This document shows positions 48,878 to 59,820 of a stretch of 64,000 nt of DNA, piece after piece. The position numbers were made by a program, and so were the translations under genes. Location: assembly GCA_023459095.1 (NCBI GenBank), contig JAEWVQ010000148.1, forward strand, positions 1 through 64,000, written 5' to 3'. Source of the DNA: Pseudomonadota bacterium (GTDB lineage Bacteria; Pseudomonadota; Gammaproteobacteria; Burkholderiales; Rhodocyclaceae). Under the pieces are notes generated by a model. That model saw only the letters and a list, made by a program, of their open reading frames with translations, searched no databases and was not told where the DNA came from. Numbering within the stretch: position 1 is the stretch's first letter; each line of letters starts with the position of its first letter.

Positions 48878-49648
48878 ATGAAAATGGAAATCACCGACGC
48901 GCAAATCGAGTTCAAGGATTTCAACTTCTATTACGGCAAGTTCCATGCGCTGAAGAACATCAACTTCCGCATGGCGCGCCACAAGGTCACCGCCTTCATC
49001 GGCCCGTCGGGGTGCGGCAAGTCGACGCTGCTGCGCACGATCAACCGCATGTACGACCTGTACCCGGAGCAACGCGCCGAAGGGCGGTTGATGTTCGACG
49101 GTCGCAACCTGCTCGACAAGGACATCGACGTCAGCGTGCTGCGCGCCAAGATCGGCATGGTGTTCCAGAAGCCGACGCCGTTCCCGATGTCGATCTACGA
49201 CAACATCGCCTTTGGCGTGAAGCTGCACGAGCGCCTGTCGGCGAGCGAGATGGACGAGCGCGTGGAGTGGGGTCTGCGCAAGGCCGCGCTATGGGACGAG
49301 GTCAAGGACAAGCTCCACCAGAGCGGCATGAGCCTGTCGGGCGGCCAGCAGCAGCGCCTGTGCATCGCGCGCGCGATTGCGGTGCGCCCCGAGGTGATCC
49401 TGCTCGACGAGCCGACTTCGGCGCTCGACCCGATCTCCACCTCGCGCATCGAGGAACTGGTGAACGAGCTCAAGGACGAGTTCACCATCGTCATCGTGAC
49501 CCACAACATGCAGCAGGCCGCGCGGATTTCCGACTACACCGCCTATATGTACCTGGGCGAGATGGTCGAGTTCGGCGAAACCGACGAACTCTTCGTCAAG
49601 CCCAAGATGCAGGCCACCGAAGACTACATTACCGGCCGTTTCGGCTGA
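48878..49648 (+). CDS. pstB: phosphate ABC transporter ATPase PstB
   Basis: Energises phosphate import. 256 residues. Walker [10 protein letters not shown] at 42-50, Q-loop [12 protein letters not shown], signature [16 protein letters not shown] near 153-168 and Walker [14 protein letters not shown] are intact. [18 protein letters not shown] is diagnostic of PstB. GAGG precedes ATG 48878. A strong terminator follows, and the usual phoU gene is absent from this position. Confidence 0.97.
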   Translation: MKMEITDAQIEFKDFNFYYGKFHALKNINFRMARHKVTAFIGPSGCGKSTLLRTINRMYDLYPEQRAEGRLMFDGRNLLDKDIDVSVLRAKIGMVFQKPTPFPMSIYDNIAFGVKLHERLSASEMDERVEWGLRKAALWDEVKDKLHQSGMSLSGGQQQRLCIARAIAVRPEVILLDEPTSALDPISTSRIEELVNELKDEFTIVIVTHNMQQAARISDYTAYMYLGEMVEFGETDELFVKPKMQATEDYITGRFG

Positions 49649-49661
49649 GTCCGGACCGTAT

Positions 49662-49686
49662 GGGGTGCGCTGCACCCCGTTTTTTT
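49662..49686 (+). terminator. Rho-independent terminator of the pst operon
   Basis: Perfect stem GGGGTGC (49662-49668) / GCACCCC (49672-49678) with a 3-base loop, then G and seven T residues. It lies 13 bases after the pstB stop. Confidence 0.93.
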
Positions 49687-49792
49687 GCGCAACGCTTCAA
49701 TTAATATTGAAATATTGCCGGTTTGCATCGCGTCATCAGGGCGCAACGGGGCAGGGCTACAGTCCGGGCCGTTTCTGTCTCGAACTGCACCG

Positions 49793-51409
49793 ATGAGTAT
49801 TCGCCGTCATCTTGTCATTCTCCTGGTTGTCGTCACCGTTGCGCTGCTCGGGCTCGGGGCGGTCGCACTGCAGCAGTTCCAGCACAACGCGGTCGCCGTG
49901 CGTGCGCTCACCGACCGCAGCGTGCCGGCCCTGCTGTCGGCGGCGCAGATCGGCTCGCATCTCAAGTCCGTGCAACTGGCGGTGATCGGCGCGATCAACG
50001 AAGCCGACGATGCTGCCGTCGAGCCGTCGCTGCGCCAACTGGCTGCGGTGAAGGTCGCCCTCCAGCACGAATTCGCCGTGCAGCGCGACGGTGCGACGAG
50101 CGACGCGCAGCGTGGTCTGGTGGTCCAGGCGCAGGCGAGCCTCGACAGCTACTTCGCCGTGGTCGACGAGGTGCTCGGCCTGCGCGCGGCCGGACAGCAG
50201 GCTGTCGCCGGGGCGATGCTGGCCGGCAACGCCGGACCTTATCTGCAGGAACTGGAGCAGGTGTTCGATACCCTGCTGATCGAGAAGGCGCGCGCCAACG
50301 AGGCCTCGCTGGCAGCGGTCACCACCGTCCGCGAGCGTGCGGTGCTCGTGTTGTCGGCGCTGCTCGGCGTGGCGGCGGTGCTGCTCGTCGGGCTCGGCTA
50401 CCGGCTCTATGGCCGGATCGCGCGCCCGCTGCGCGACATGGAGGAGGCGATGGCGGCGGTCGCGGCTGATCTCGACTTCACGCGACGGGTGGCGGTGATG
50501 CGCGACGACGAGGTCGGGCAGTCGATCCGCGCCTTCAATTCACTGCTCGACACCCTGCAGCGCAGCCTGTCGGAGATGGTCGAGGTGATCCGCGGCAACG
50601 AGGTCGTTGCCGCGCAGATGCACGAATCGGCGTCGGCGCTGGCCGACATCGCCGTCGATGGCAGCGCGTCGTCACGTGTCATCCAGCGCGCGGTGAGGGA
50701 AGTGCAGGCGCAGATCGAGCGCATCGATGCCGACACGCGGCAGGCGGGCGGGCTCTCCGCCGATTCAGGGGCGCTGGCGACCACCAACGGCGGCGTGATC
50801 CGCGAGGCGACGGCGCGCATCAACACGCTGGCGCAGGCAGTGGAGAGCGCAGCGCAGCGCGTGTATGCGCTCGCCGCGGCGAGTGGGCGGATTGCCGGGC
50901 GCATCGAGGAAATTCACGAAATCGCCGACCAGACCAATCTGCTAGCGCTCAACGCGGCGATCGAGGCGGCGCGGGCGGGGGAGGCGGGGCGCGGCTTTGC
51001 CGTGGTCGCCAACGAGGTGCGCAAGCTCGCGGAGCGCGTCGCCGGCTCGACCCGCGAGATCTCCGCCCAGGTCGGCGACATCGACTCGACCGCCGAGGGG
51101 GCGACCGCGTTGATGCGCCAGGTCATCGACGAGATGCGCCGCAACATCGAGCTCAACGCGTCGGCGGGGGTGTCGATGGAGGATATCGAGGTCGCCGCCC
51201 GTCGTGTCGTCGGCGTCGTCGACGAGATCGGTCGCCAGGTGGTCTCGGGCCATGCCAGGAGCACGGAGATCGTCACCCAGGTCGATACCATCGAGGCGCT
51301 GATGAACAGGGCGACGACTGCCGCGGGCCGGACCCGCGACTGTGCCGACTCGATACGCGCGATATCCACCGACATGACGCTGATCGTCCGCCGCTTCCGC
51401 ATTGCCTGA
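49793..51409 (+). CDS. methyl-accepting chemotaxis protein
   Basis: 538-residue chemoreceptor. TM1 ([20 protein letters not shown], about 7-26), a short periplasmic four-helix sensor (about 27-190), TM2 ([21 protein letters not shown]), HAMP, then the signalling coiled coil with tip [19 protein letters not shown]. The C-terminus RRFRIA lacks a CheR-binding pentapeptide. ATG 49793 is chosen because TM1 follows it directly; the frame is open to 49685 inside the pst terminator. The AT-rich TTAATATTGAAATATT at about 49700 may hold the promoter. Its place after pst suggests, but does not show, a phosphate-related signal. Confidence 0.92.
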   Translation: MSIRRHLVILLVVVTVALLGLGAVALQQFQHNAVAVRALTDRSVPALLSAAQIGSHLKSVQLAVIGAINEADDAAVEPSLRQLAAVKVALQHEFAVQRDGATSDAQRGLVVQAQASLDSYFAVVDEVLGLRAAGQQAVAGAMLAGNAGPYLQELEQVFDTLLIEKARANEASLAAVTTVRERAVLVLSALLGVAAVLLVGLGYRLYGRIARPLRDMEEAMAAVAADLDFTRRVAVMRDDEVGQSIRAFNSLLDTLQRSLSEMVEVIRGNEVVAAQMHESASALADIAVDGSASSRVIQRAVREVQAQIERIDADTRQAGGLSADSGALATTNGGVIREATARINTLAQAVESAAQRVYALAAASGRIAGRIEEIHEIADQTNLLALNAAIEAARAGEAGRGFAVVANEVRKLAERVAGSTREISAQVGDIDSTAEGATALMRQVIDEMRRNIELNASAGVSMEDIEVAARRVVGVVDEIGRQVVSGHARSTEIVTQVDTIEALMNRATTAAGRTRDCADSIRAISTDMTLIVRRFRIA

Positions 51410-51454
51410 GGGTGCGCCGACGCGCAGCGCGAGCGGCGGTTTCGCGGCGCCGGT

Positions 51455-51483
51455 TTGCCTGCCTTTTCACGGCCGCATATAAT
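51455..51483 (+). promoter_or_regulatory. sigma-70 promoter of tpiA
   Basis: TTGCCT (51455-51460), a 17-base spacer, then perfect TATAAT (51478-51483). It is the best promoter match in the window and has the same -35 hexamer and spacing as the carA promoter. The start point would be near 51490, 20 bases before the gene. Confidence 0.75.
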
Positions 51484-51510
51484 CGAGCGATTTGGCGGAC
51501 AGAACTGGAC

Positions 51511-52242
51511 GTGGCGAAGAAACTCGTTGCCGGAAACTGGAAGATGAACGGCGGGCTCGTCCCGAACCGCGCACTTCTGTCGGCGCTGGCGGCTGTTCCC
51601 GGGGTCGAAACCGCGGTGTGCGTGCCCTATCCCTACTTGGCGCAGGCTGCGGCCCTGCTCGATGGCATTGCGCTTGGCGCGCAGGATGTGAGCGAGTTTC
51701 GCGCCGGGGCCTACACCGGTGAGGTCAGTGCGGCGATGCTGGCCGAATTCGATTGCCGCTACGTGATCGTCGGTCATTCCGAGCGCCGCGCGCTGTTCGG
51801 CGAAGACGATGCGGTGGTCGGGCGCAAGGCGGTCGCCGCGCTCGACGCCGGGTTGGTGCCGATCGTGTGCGTGGGCGAGACCCTGCTCGAGCGCGAATCC
51901 GGGCGGCAGATCGAGGTCATCACCCGTCAGCTCGAGGCGGTCGCGGCGGTGCTCGGTGATGCGCTGGCGCGGATCGTGATCGCCTACGAGCCGGTGTGGG
52001 CGATCGGCACTGGCCGCTCGGCCAGTGCCGAGCAGGCCAATGCGGTGCATGCCGACATTCGCGCGTGGTTGCGTGGGCGTGGTGTGATGGCTGAGGCGGT
52101 GCGCATCCTGTATGGCGGCAGCGTGAAGCCGGACAACGCGCGCGAGCTCTTTGCCATGCGCGAGATCGATGGTGGCCTGATCGGCGGTGCCGCGCTGGTG
52201 GCCGAGGATTTCATGGCGATCTGCGCTGCGGCTGCAGATTGA
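51511..52242 (+). CDS. tpiA: triosephosphate isomerase TpiA
   Basis: Glycolytic/gluconeogenic interconversion of dihydroxyacetone phosphate and glyceraldehyde-3-P. 243 residues. Catalytic set: K11 (AGNWKMN), H89 (VGHSERR), E160 ([11 protein letters not shown]), plus phosphate loop [12 protein letters not shown]. The start is GTG 51511, which gives the conserved [14 protein letters not shown]-terminus. It begins the tpiA-secG-tRNA-Leu-nuo stretch. Confidence 0.96.
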   Translation: MAKKLVAGNWKMNGGLVPNRALLSALAAVPGVETAVCVPYPYLAQAAALLDGIALGAQDVSEFRAGAYTGEVSAAMLAEFDCRYVIVGHSERRALFGEDDAVVGRKAVAALDAGLVPIVCVGETLLERESGRQIEVITRQLEAVAAVLGDALARIVIAYEPVWAIGTGRSASAEQANAVHADIRAWLRGRGVMAEAVRILYGGSVKPDNARELFAMREIDGGLIGGAALVAEDFMAICAAAAD

Positions 52243-52277
52243 ATCTTTCTGAAACAAGCTGATTTTCAAGGTCTGCG

Positions 52278-52640
52278 ATGAACGACATTCTTTTTTCCCT
52301 GGTTTTGACGGTCCACGTCCTGGTGGGTCTCGGTGTCATCGGTCTGGTTCTGGTGCAGCACGGCAAGGGGGCCGACATGGGGGCGGCGTTCGGCGGCGGT
52401 TCGTCGGGCAGTCTGTTCGGCTCTTCGGGGTCGGCGAACTTTCTCAGTCGCACCACTGCGGTGCTGGCCACCATGTTCTTCATCACCAGCCTGAGTCTCA
52501 GCTATCTCGCCAGCAACAAGCCTGCCGGTCCTTCCAGCGTCATGGAAGGTGCTGCGCCGGCAGCGCCGGCGGTGGAGAGCGTCCCGGCTGTGCCCGAAGT
52601 CCCTGCTGACGCCTCCAAGGCGCAATCGATTCCGAAATAA
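52278..52640 (+). CDS. secG: preprotein translocase subunit SecG
   Basis: Small auxiliary subunit of the SecYEG channel. 120 residues with two membrane helices ([18 protein letters not shown] and [19 protein letters not shown]) flanking the family loop [23 protein letters not shown] (shown in part, about 34-56). It ends in an Ala/Pro/Val-rich tail, common in betaproteobacteria. It lies 35 bases after tpiA. Confidence 0.95.
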   Translation: MNDILFSLVLTVHVLVGLGVIGLVLVQHGKGADMGAAFGGGSSGSLFGSSGSANFLSRTTAVLATMFFITSLSLSYLASNKPAGPSSVMEGAAPAAPAVESVPAVPEVPADASKAQSIPK

Positions 52641-52653
52641 TCCGAAAATTCGC

Positions 52654-52682
52654 TTTGCGCAGTGCGCAAATGATCGTATAAT
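52654..52682 (+). promoter_or_regulatory. promoter for tRNA-Leu (and possibly nuo)
   Basis: TTTGCG (52654-52659), 17 bases, then perfect TATAAT (52677-52682); alternatively TTGCGC with a 16-base spacer. Transcription would start near 52689, 17 bases before the tRNA. Confidence 0.6.
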
Positions 52683-52705
52683 TCTTTTGCTGTAACAAAC
52701 GCAGC

Positions 52706-52790
52706 GCCGACGTGGTGAAATTGGTAGACACGCTATCTTGAGGGGGTAGTGGCGAAAGCCGTGTGAGTTCGAGTCTCACCGTCGGCACCA
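52706..52790 (+). tRNA. tRNA-Leu (anticodon GAG)
   Basis: 85-nt class II tRNA with a long variable arm. Acceptor strands GCCGACG (52706-52712) and CGTCGGC (52780-52786) pair, and CCA is encoded. The anticodon stem CTATC/GGTAG encloses TTGAGGG, giving anticodon GAG for CUC/CUU. The T-loop GAGTTCGAGTCTC is normal. Confidence 0.97.
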
Positions 52791-52798
52791 GAATGCAG

Positions 52799-52821
52799 AA
52801 CGCCCGCGCATGCGGGCGTTT
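52799..52821 (+). terminator. hairpin after tRNA-Leu, before nuoA
   Basis: AACGCCCGC (52799-52807) pairs with GCGGGCGTT (52812-52820) around GCAT: a very stable palindromic stem but with only TTTCT after it. It could end the tRNA transcript partially or mark the tRNA 3' processing end. No clear promoter was found between it and nuoA, so leaky read-through is likely. Confidence 0.55.
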
Positions 52822-52886
52822 CTACGCCGGGCGACCAAAACAATAATGGCGGCAATTGAACGCCAGTTCAAAGAGGTGTTTGGATC

Positions 52887-53261
52887 ATGCTGGAAAATTA
52901 TTTTCCCGTCTTGTTGTTCATCCTCGTTGGTCTCGCTATTGGTGTTGTTCCGGTTGTATTGGGGCGTATCGTCGCTCCCCACCGCCCTGACGGCGAAAAG
53001 CTGTCTCCCTATGAGTGCGGATTCGAGGCATTTGAAGATGCTCGGATGAAATTCGACGTCCGCTACTATCTCATCGCAATTCTCTTCATTCTTTTCGACC
53101 TCGAGATCGCGTTCCTCTTTCCGTGGGCGACGGTCTTTCAGGAATTCATTGCGGCCGGCGAGCAAGTCTGGTTCGTTTTCGGTTCGGTGATGGTGTTTCT
53201 GGCCGTTCTGGTCATCGGTTACATCGTCGAGTGGAAAAACGGTGCGCTCGACTGGGAGTAA
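52887..53261 (+). CDS. nuoA: NADH-quinone oxidoreductase subunit A
   Basis: Membrane subunit at the arm junction of complex I. 124 residues with three helices and the conserved [20 protein letters not shown] segment (shown from about 44) carrying the quinone-channel Cys. ATG 52887 is preceded by GAGG. It begins the nuo operon: A-B gap 3 bases, B-C 14, and C-D overlap by 8. Confidence 0.96.
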   Translation: MLENYFPVLLFILVGLAIGVVPVVLGRIVAPHRPDGEKLSPYECGFEAFEDARMKFDVRYYLIAILFILFDLEIAFLFPWATVFQEFIAAGEQVWFVFGSVMVFLAVLVIGYIVEWKNGALDWE

Positions 53262-53264
53262 TGC

Positions 53265-53741
53265 ATGAGCATTGAGGGCGTCTTTCGCGAGGGTTTTGTC
53301 ACGACCTCGCTCGATGCGGTCATCAACTGGACGCGTACCGGCTCGCTGTGGCCGATGACTTTCGGTCTGGCCTGCTGTGCGGTGGAGATGATTCATGCCG
53401 GGGCTTCCCGTTATGATCTGGATCGCTTTGGCGTGATTTTTCGACCGAGTCCGCGGCAGTCCGATCTGATGATCGTCGCGGGTACGCTATGCAACAAGAT
53501 GGCGCCAGCGCTGCGCAAGGTCTACGACCAGATGGCCGAGCCGCGCTGGGTCATCTCGATGGGGTCCTGTGCGAACGGTGGTGGCTATTACCATTATTCG
53601 TATTCCGTCGTGCGTGGCTGTGACCGCATCGTGCCAGTCGATGTCTATGTGCCGGGCTGTCCGCCGACCGCCGAGGCCTTGCTCTACGGCATCCTCCAGT
53701 TGCAGAACAAGATCAAGCGCACGGCCACGATTGCGCGCTGA
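53265..53741 (+). CDS. nuoB: NADH-quinone oxidoreductase subunit B
   Basis: Carries the terminal [4Fe-4S] cluster N2 that reduces quinone. 158 residues; ligands C37, C38 (GLACCAVEM), C102 (MGSCANGGG) and C132 ([10 protein letters not shown]) are all present. GGGAG within the end of nuoA acts as ribosome site. Confidence 0.97.
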   Translation: MSIEGVFREGFVTTSLDAVINWTRTGSLWPMTFGLACCAVEMIHAGASRYDLDRFGVIFRPSPRQSDLMIVAGTLCNKMAPALRKVYDQMAEPRWVISMGSCANGGGYYHYSYSVVRGCDRIVPVDVYVPGCPPTAEALLYGILQLQNKIKRTATIAR

Positions 53742-53755
53742 CGGACATCTGAATC

Positions 53756-54361
53756 ATGAGTGCCAAACTTGAGCGTTTGTCGCAGGCTTTGCGCGATGTC
53801 TTCGGCGAGATCGTGCGGTCCCTGGTGGTCGATCGGGGTGAAATCACGATCGAAGTGGCTGCCGCCGACTATCTGCGTGTTGCGCGCACCCTGCGCGATC
53901 ATGCCGACCTCCATTTCGATCAGTTGATCGACGTTTCCGGGGTCGATTATTCGACCTACGGCAACGAGTTGTGGCAAGGCCGTCGGTTCGCGTCGGTGGT
54001 GCATCTGCTGTCGATCCGCCACAACTGGCGACTGCGCTTGCGCGCCTTCGCCGACGATGACGCGTTTCCGGTGTTGGAGTCGCTGTCCGATCTGTGGGCG
54101 AGCGCCAACTGGTACGAGCGCGAGGCCTTCGATCTTTACGGCATCCTCTATGCGGGGCACCCCGATCTGCGTCGTATCCTCACCGACTACGGCTTCGTCG
54201 GTCATCCGTTCCGCAAGGATTTCCCGGTTTCCGGCTACGTCGAGATGCGCTACGACCCCGAGCAGGGGCGGGTGGTCTATCAGCCGGTGACGATCGAGCC
54301 ACGTGAGAACACGCCGCGCATCGTGCGCGAAGAGAGCTACGGGGACGTCGGTCATGGCTGA
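53756..54361 (+). CDS. nuoC: NADH-quinone oxidoreductase subunit C
   Basis: Peripheral-arm subunit of complex I, 201 residues, unfused to nuoD (E. coli has a nuoCD fusion). The family 30-kDa signature [20 protein letters not shown] (about 119-138) and [18 protein letters not shown] are present. Its last 8 bases overlap the nuoD start. Confidence 0.95.
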   Translation: MSAKLERLSQALRDVFGEIVRSLVVDRGEITIEVAAADYLRVARTLRDHADLHFDQLIDVSGVDYSTYGNELWQGRRFASVVHLLSIRHNWRLRLRAFADDDAFPVLESLSDLWASANWYEREAFDLYGILYAGHPDLRRILTDYGFVGHPFRKDFPVSGYVEMRYDPEQGRVVYQPVTIEPRENTPRIVREESYGDVGHG

Positions 54362-55607
54362 GATCCGCAATTACACGATCAACTTCGGTCCCCAGCACCC
54401 GTCCGCGCACGGCGTGCTGCGTCTGGTGCTCGAACTCGACGGCGAAGTCGTCGAGCGCGCCGATCCGCATATCGGTCTGCTCCATCGCGGGACCGAGAAA
54501 CTCGCCGAGACCCGCACCTGGGTGCAGTCGGTCCCCTACATGGATCGGCTCGACTATGTCTCGATGATGTGCAACGAGCACGCCTATTGCATGGCGATCG
54601 AGCGCCTGCTGGGCATCGAGGTGCCGCTCCGCGCCCAGTACATCCGCGTGATGTTCGACGAGGTCACGCGGGTGCTGAACCATCTGCTGAACATCGGCAC
54701 TCACGCGCTCGACATCGGCGCGATGACCATGGTGCTGTACACCTTCCGCGAGCGCGAAGACCTGATGGATGCCTACGAGGCGGTGTCCGGCGCGCGCATG
54801 CACGCGGCGTACTACCGTCCGGGCGGCGTGTATCGCGATCTGCCCGATCGCATGCCGCAGTACCAGGTGAACAAGTTCAAGAACGCGAAGACGGTGGAAG
54901 AGCTCAACGCCAGCCGCCAGGGCTCGCTGCTCGATTTTCTCGAGGATTTCACCAACCGCTTCCCGCGCTACTGCGACGAGTACGAGACTCTGCTCACCGA
55001 CAACCGGATCTGGAAGCAGCGTACCGTGGGCATCGGCGTGGTGTCGCCGGAGCAGGCGCTGGGCTGGGGTTTTTCCGGGCCGATGCTGCGCGGTTCGGGC
55101 ATCGCCTGGGATCTGCGCAAGAAGCAGCCCTACGAAGTCTATGATCGGCTCGATTTCGACATCCCCGTGGGCAAGAACGGCGACTGTTACGACCGTTACC
55201 TGTGCCGCATGGAGGAGATGCGTCAGTCGAACCGCATCATCCGCCAGTGCATCGACTGGCTGCGCGCCAATCCGGGGCCGGTGATCGTCGATAACCACAA
55301 GGTTGCGCCGCCGCCGCGCGAGCAGATGAAGGCGAACATGGAAGAGCTGATTCACCACTTCAAGCTCTTCACCGAAGGGATGCACGTACCGAAGGGCGAA
55401 GTCTATGCCGCGGTCGAGCACCCCAAGGGCGAATTCGGCGTCTATGCGGTGTCCGACGGCGCCAACAAGCCCTACCGCCTGAAGCTGCGCGCCCCGGGCT
55501 TCGCTCATCTGGCGGCGATGGACGAGCTTTGTCGCGGACACATGATTGCCGACGTCGTCGCCATCATCGGCACCATGGACGTGGTGTTCGGCGAGATCGA
55601 CCGCTAG
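54354..55607 (+). CDS. nuoD: NADH-quinone oxidoreductase subunit D
   Basis: 49-kDa subunit forming the quinone pocket with NuoB. 417 residues; N-terminal [21 protein letters not shown] (part shown), [14 protein letters not shown] and the C-terminal DVVFGEIDR are diagnostic. ATG 54354 overlaps nuoC; a longer frame upstream is the nuoC overlap only. A 78-base gap with a hairpin separates it from nuoE. Confidence 0.97.
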   Translation: MAEIRNYTINFGPQHPSAHGVLRLVLELDGEVVERADPHIGLLHRGTEKLAETRTWVQSVPYMDRLDYVSMMCNEHAYCMAIERLLGIEVPLRAQYIRVMFDEVTRVLNHLLNIGTHALDIGAMTMVLYTFREREDLMDAYEAVSGARMHAAYYRPGGVYRDLPDRMPQYQVNKFKNAKTVEELNASRQGSLLDFLEDFTNRFPRYCDEYETLLTDNRIWKQRTVGIGVVSPEQALGWGFSGPMLRGSGIAWDLRKKQPYEVYDRLDFDIPVGKNGDCYDRYLCRMEEMRQSNRIIRQCIDWLRANPGPVIVDNHKVAPPPREQMKANMEELIHHFKLFTEGMHVPKGEVYAAVEHPKGEFGVYAVSDGANKPYRLKLRAPGFAHLAAMDELCRGHMIADVVAIIGTMDVVFGEIDR

Positions 55608-55624
55608 GCGCCAGACCCTGCCAG

Positions 55625-55642
55625 GCCGCCCGCCCGGGCGGC
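55625..55642 (+). other. intercistronic hairpin nuoD-nuoE
   Basis: GCCGCCC (55625-55631) pairs with GGGCGGC (55636-55642) around GCCC, in the largest early gap of the nuo operon. It has no T tract. Confidence 0.4.
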
Positions 55643-55685
55643 GCGAAACGAACGGACGCCAGGCTACCAGGAAGAAGAGCACGAC

Positions 55686-56165
55686 ATGCTGAGCCAGGAA
55701 TCGCTGCAACAGATCGATCGCGAGATCGCCAAGTATCCCCCCGATCAAAAGCAGTCGGCCGTGATGGCCGCACTGCGTATCGCGCAGGTGGAGAAGGGCT
55801 GGCTCGCGCAGGAAACCATCGAGTACGTCGCCGGCTATCTCGGGATGCCCGCCATCGCCGCCTACGAGGTGGCGAGTTTCTACAACATGTACGACCTCGC
55901 GCCGGTCGGTCGCCACAAGATCACCGTGTGCACCAATCTGCCCTGTGCGCTGTCGGGCGGCGTGCATGCCGCCGACTACGTCAAGAAGAAGCTCGGCATC
56001 GATTTCAACGAAACCACTCCCGACGGCAAGTTCACGCTGAAGGAGGGTGAGTGCATGGGTGCCTGTGGCGATGCCCCGGTGCTGCTGGTGAGCAATCACC
56101 GCATGTGCAGCTGGATGACCACCGACAAGATCGACCAACTGCTGGCCGAGCTGGATAGCAAATGA
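55686..56165 (+). CDS. nuoE: NADH-quinone oxidoreductase subunit E
   Basis: 24-kDa subunit with a thioredoxin-like [2Fe-2S] cluster N1a. 159 residues. Cluster Cys: [13 protein letters not shown] and [11 protein letters not shown] (two Cys each). AAGAAGAG precedes ATG 55686. It overlaps nuoF by ATGA. Confidence 0.96.
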   Translation: MLSQESLQQIDREIAKYPPDQKQSAVMAALRIAQVEKGWLAQETIEYVAGYLGMPAIAAYEVASFYNMYDLAPVGRHKITVCTNLPCALSGGVHAADYVKKKLGIDFNETTPDGKFTLKEGECMGACGDAPVLLVSNHRMCSWMTTDKIDQLLAELDSK

Positions 56166-57481
56166 GCGCGCGCGGACTGATTCTCGCCGGGGTTGACGGC
56201 GACCGTACCTGGGGGCTCCAGGATTATCTGGCGCGGGGGGGGTACTCCGCGTTGAAGAAGATCATCGCCGAAAAGGTCGCCCCCGAGACGATCATCGCCG
56301 AGCTCAAGACCTCGGTGCTGCGCGGTCGTGGCGGCGCGGGCTTCCCGACCGGGCTGAAGTGGAGCTTCATGCCGCGCTCCTTTCCTGGCGACAAGTACCT
56401 CGCCTGCAACTCCGACGAAGGCGAACCTGGAACCTTCAAGGACCGCGACATCCTGCGCTACAACCCGCACACCGTCATTGAGGGAATGACGATCGCGGCC
56501 TACGCGATGGGCTGCGCGCGCGGTTACAACTACATTCACGGCGAGATCTTCGAGATCTACCAGCGCTTCGAGCAGGCGCTCGACGAAGCCCGTGCCGCCG
56601 GTCTGCTCGGGCAGAACATCCTCGGCAGCGACTTCTCCTTCGAGCTGTTCGCCCACCACGGTTACGGCGCCTACATCTGCGGCGAGGAAACCGCGCTGCT
56701 CGAATCGATCGAAGGCAAGAAAGGCCAACCGCGCTTCAAGCCGCCGTTCCCGGCGAGCTACGGCCTGTACGGCAAGCCGACGACGATCAACAACACCGAA
56801 ACCTTCGCTTCGGTGCCCTTCATCGTCAACATGGGCGGCGAGGCCTTCCTGAACCTGGGCAAGCCGAACAATGGCGGCACCAAGCTGTTCTCGGTGTCCG
56901 GCCACGTCAACCGTCCGGGCAACTACGAGATCGAACTCGGCACGCCGTTCTCCGAGCTGCTGGAAATGGCCGGCGGCATGCGCGGCGGGCGCAAGCTCAA
57001 GGGCGTGATCCCCGGCGGCTCGTCGTCGCCGGTGGTGCCCGGCGCGGTGATGATGGACTGCACGATGGACTATGACTCGATCTCCAAGGCCGGCTCCATG
57101 CTGGGCTCTGGCGCGGTCATCGTCATGGACGAGACCACCTGCATGGTCAAGGCGCTCGAGCGTCTGTCCTACTTCTACTTCGAGGAATCGTGCGGGCAAT
57201 GCACGCCGTGCCGCGAAGGCACCGGCTGGCTGTACCGCGTGGTGCATCGCATCGAGAACGGTCTCGGGCGCGCGGACGACCTCGACCTGCTCAACTCGGT
57301 CACCGGCAACATCATGGGCCGCACCATCTGCGCACTCGGCGACGCTGCCTCGATGCCGGTGCAAAGCTTCATCAAGCATTTCGGTGCCGAGTTCGAATAC
57401 CACATCGAAAACAAGAAATGTCTCGTGCCGCCTGAAGTCCAGTACGCAGGCAGCCAAATCTACGTGAGCCCCTCATGCTAG
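56162..57481 (+). CDS. nuoF: NADH-quinone oxidoreductase subunit F (NADH/FMN)
   Basis: 51-kDa subunit that oxidises NADH through FMN and cluster N3. 439 residues. Gly-rich NADH loop [13 protein letters not shown] near 58-70, FMN region [15 protein letters not shown], and [4Fe-4S] ligands [10 protein letters not shown] near 344 are intact. ATG 56162 overlaps the nuoE stop, and the end overlaps the nuoG start by 7 bases. Confidence 0.97.
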   Translation: MSARGLILAGVDGDRTWGLQDYLARGGYSALKKIIAEKVAPETIIAELKTSVLRGRGGAGFPTGLKWSFMPRSFPGDKYLACNSDEGEPGTFKDRDILRYNPHTVIEGMTIAAYAMGCARGYNYIHGEIFEIYQRFEQALDEARAAGLLGQNILGSDFSFELFAHHGYGAYICGEETALLESIEGKKGQPRFKPPFPASYGLYGKPTTINNTETFASVPFIVNMGGEAFLNLGKPNNGGTKLFSVSGHVNRPGNYEIELGTPFSELLEMAGGMRGGRKLKGVIPGGSSSPVVPGAVMMDCTMDYDSISKAGSMLGSGAVIVMDETTCMVKALERLSYFYFEESCGQCTPCREGTGWLYRVVHRIENGLGRADDLDLLNSVTGNIMGRTICALGDAASMPVQSFIKHFGAEFEYHIENKKCLVPPEVQYAGSQIYVSPSC

Positions 57482-59820
57482 AGATCGAAATCGACGGTCA
57501 GCAGTTGCAGGTGCCGGACGGCAGCACCGTCATGGATGCCGCCGCTCAGGCCGGGTCCTACATCCCGCATTTTTGCTACCACAAGAAGCTGTCCATCGCG
57601 GCCAACTGCCGGATGTGCCTGGTCCAGGTCGAGAAGGCGCCCAAGCCGCTGCCAGCGTGCGCCACCCCGGTGACCAACGGCATGAAGGTGTGGACGCACT
57701 CCGAACAGGCGGTGAAGGCACAGAAGGGGGTGATGGAGTTCCTGCTCATCAACCATCCGCTCGACTGTCCGATCTGCGATCAGGGTGGCGAGTGCCAGCT
57801 CCAGGATCTCGCCGTCGGTTACGGCGGCAGCCAGTCGCGCTATCAGGAAGAAAAGCGCGTGGTGTTCAACAAGAACCTCGGCGCGCTGGTCTCCACCGAC
57901 ATGACCCGGTGCATCAACTGCACCCGCTGCGTGCGCTTCACCACCGAGATCGCCGGCGAGATGGAACTCGGTCAGGCTTTCCGTGGCGAGCACGCCGAGA
58001 TCATGCCCTTCGTCGAGAAGACGGTGGATTCCGAGCTTTCCGGCAACATCATCGACCTGTGTCCGGTTGGTGCGCTGACCTCGAAGCCGTTCCGCTTTTC
58101 GGCGCGGACCTGGGAGCTGGCGCGGCGCAAGTCGGTGAGCCCGCACGATGCGCTCGGCTCCAACTTGATCGTCCAGACCAAGCACGATGTGGTCAAGCGT
58201 GTGCTGCCGCTGGAGAACGAGGCGATCAACGAGTGCTGGCTGTCCGACAAGGACCGCTTTTCCTATGAGGCGCTCGTCAGCGATGAACGCCTTACCGCGC
58301 CGATGATCAAGCAGGGCGGGGCGTGGAAGCAGGTGGATTGGCAGACCGCGCTGGAGTTTGTCGCCACCGGCGTGCGCGGCATCGTCCGCGATTTCGGTCC
58401 GTCGGCGCTCGGCGCGTTGGCCTCGCCGCACGCCACCGTCGAAGAGCTGTATCTGCTGCAGAAGCTCGCGCGCGGCGTGGGTTCCGACAACGTCGATTTC
58501 CGCCTGCGCCAGCGCGATTTCCGCGCCGACGGCAAGCGCGCCGGGGCGCCGTGGCTGGGCATGCCGATTGCCGGCGTCGCCGAACTGAACCGCCTGCTGG
58601 TGGTCGGCAGCTTCCTGCGCAAGGATGCGCCGCTTCTCGCCCAACGTGTGCGTCAGGCCGCGAAGCGCGGGCTGCACGTCAGTGCGCTCGGGCCGAATGC
58701 CGAGGAATGGCTGATTCCGGTGCGCAATCGCGCGCAGGTGGCGCCGTCGGCGATGGTCGATGCGCTCGCCCAGGTGGTGGTCGCGCTCGCCGAAGCCAAG
58801 GGCACCGAGCTCTCTTCCGCGGTCGCCGCACTGCTGCCGGCATCCGGTTTCGCACCGGTGGCCGCTGAGGCGCGCGCCATTGCGCAGAGCCTCGCCAGCG
58901 GCGAGAAGGTTGCGGTCTGGCTGGGCAATCTGGCCGTGCAGCATGCGCGTGCCGCCGAACTCGAACTGCTCGCGCAGGAGATTGCCCGCCTCACCGGCGG
59001 CATCGCCGGCACGATCGGCGAGGCGGCGAACAGCGTCGGCGGTTATCTGGCGGGGGCGCTGCCGGCGGCCGGCGGCCTTGATGCGCGCGCCATGATCGAG
59101 CAGCCGCGCAAGGCATACGTGGTGTTCGGCGCCGAGCCCGATCTCGATTTCGCCGACGGTGTCGCAGCGATGAATGCGCTGTCGGCTGCGCAACTGGTCG
59201 TTGCCCTGTCAGCCTTCGACAGCCGCGCGCTGCGCGAGGTCGCCGACGTGCTGTTGCCGGTGGCCCCGTTCGCGGAGACCTCCGGGACCTTCGTCAATAC
59301 CGCGGGAACGGCGCAGAGCTTCAACGCCGTGGCGCGGCCCTTGGGTGAGACCCGGCCGGGCTGGAAGGTGCTGCGCGTGCTCGGCAACCTGCTCGAGCTC
59401 GACGGCTTCGGGTTCGACGATTCCGAAGCGGTGCGCGCCGAGGCGCTGGCTGGCGACATCGCCGCGCGCCTCGATAACGGCGTGGCCGCCATCGAACCGG
59501 GTGCCGCGCTCGCCCCGAGTGGGCTTGAGCGCATCGCCGACGTGCCGATCTATTTTGCCGACGCACTGGTGCGCCGCGCGCCTGCGTTGCAGAAGACCAA
59601 GGACGCTCGTGCGCCGCTCGCGCGCCTGGCACCGGCCACGCTCGCCGCGCTGGGCATTGTCGCCGGCGAGCGCGTGCGCGTCACCGGCGCGGGCGCGGTG
59701 GAGCTGACTGCGATCGCCGACGACGCGGTGGCCGCAGGCTGTGTGTGGATTGCTGCGGCGCATGCGTCGACCGCGGCGCTCGGTGCGATGAGTGGTGAAC
59801 TCAGGGTGGAGCGAGTCTGA
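57475..59820 (+). CDS. nuoG: NADH-quinone oxidoreductase subunit G
   Basis: 75-kDa iron-sulfur subunit. 781 residues. N-terminal plant-ferredoxin-type [2Fe-2S] ([19 protein letters not shown], about 31-49, and CATP), a His-Cys-liganded cluster ([18 protein letters not shown], about 98-115), two further clusters ([10 protein letters not shown]) and a long molybdopterin-oxidoreductase-like C-terminal domain without cofactor role. The C-terminal half is Ala-rich and more variable than the Fe-S part, as in relatives. It shares one base with nuoH. Confidence 0.96.
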   Translation: MLEIEIDGQQLQVPDGSTVMDAAAQAGSYIPHFCYHKKLSIAANCRMCLVQVEKAPKPLPACATPVTNGMKVWTHSEQAVKAQKGVMEFLLINHPLDCPICDQGGECQLQDLAVGYGGSQSRYQEEKRVVFNKNLGALVSTDMTRCINCTRCVRFTTEIAGEMELGQAFRGEHAEIMPFVEKTVDSELSGNIIDLCPVGALTSKPFRFSARTWELARRKSVSPHDALGSNLIVQTKHDVVKRVLPLENEAINECWLSDKDRFSYEALVSDERLTAPMIKQGGAWKQVDWQTALEFVATGVRGIVRDFGPSALGALASPHATVEELYLLQKLARGVGSDNVDFRLRQRDFRADGKRAGAPWLGMPIAGVAELNRLLVVGSFLRKDAPLLAQRVRQAAKRGLHVSALGPNAEEWLIPVRNRAQVAPSAMVDALAQVVVALAEAKGTELSSAVAALLPASGFAPVAAEARAIAQSLASGEKVAVWLGNLAVQHARAAELELLAQEIARLTGGIAGTIGEAANSVGGYLAGALPAAGGLDARAMIEQPRKAYVVFGAEPDLDFADGVAAMNALSAAQLVVALSAFDSRALREVADVLLPVAPFAETSGTFVNTAGTAQSFNAVARPLGETRPGWKVLRVLGNLLELDGFGFDDSEAVRAEALAGDIAARLDNGVAAIEPGAALAPSGLERIADVPIYFADALVRRAPALQKTKDARAPLARLAPATLAALGIVAGERVRVTGAGAVELTAIADDAVAAGCVWIAAAHASTAALGAMSGELRVERV

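Noticed and set aside
49687..49792. Sigma-28 (FliA) promoter for the chemoreceptor after pst
   Set aside because: A GCCGGTTT follows TTAATATT, but the spacing is several bases too short for the FliA consensus.
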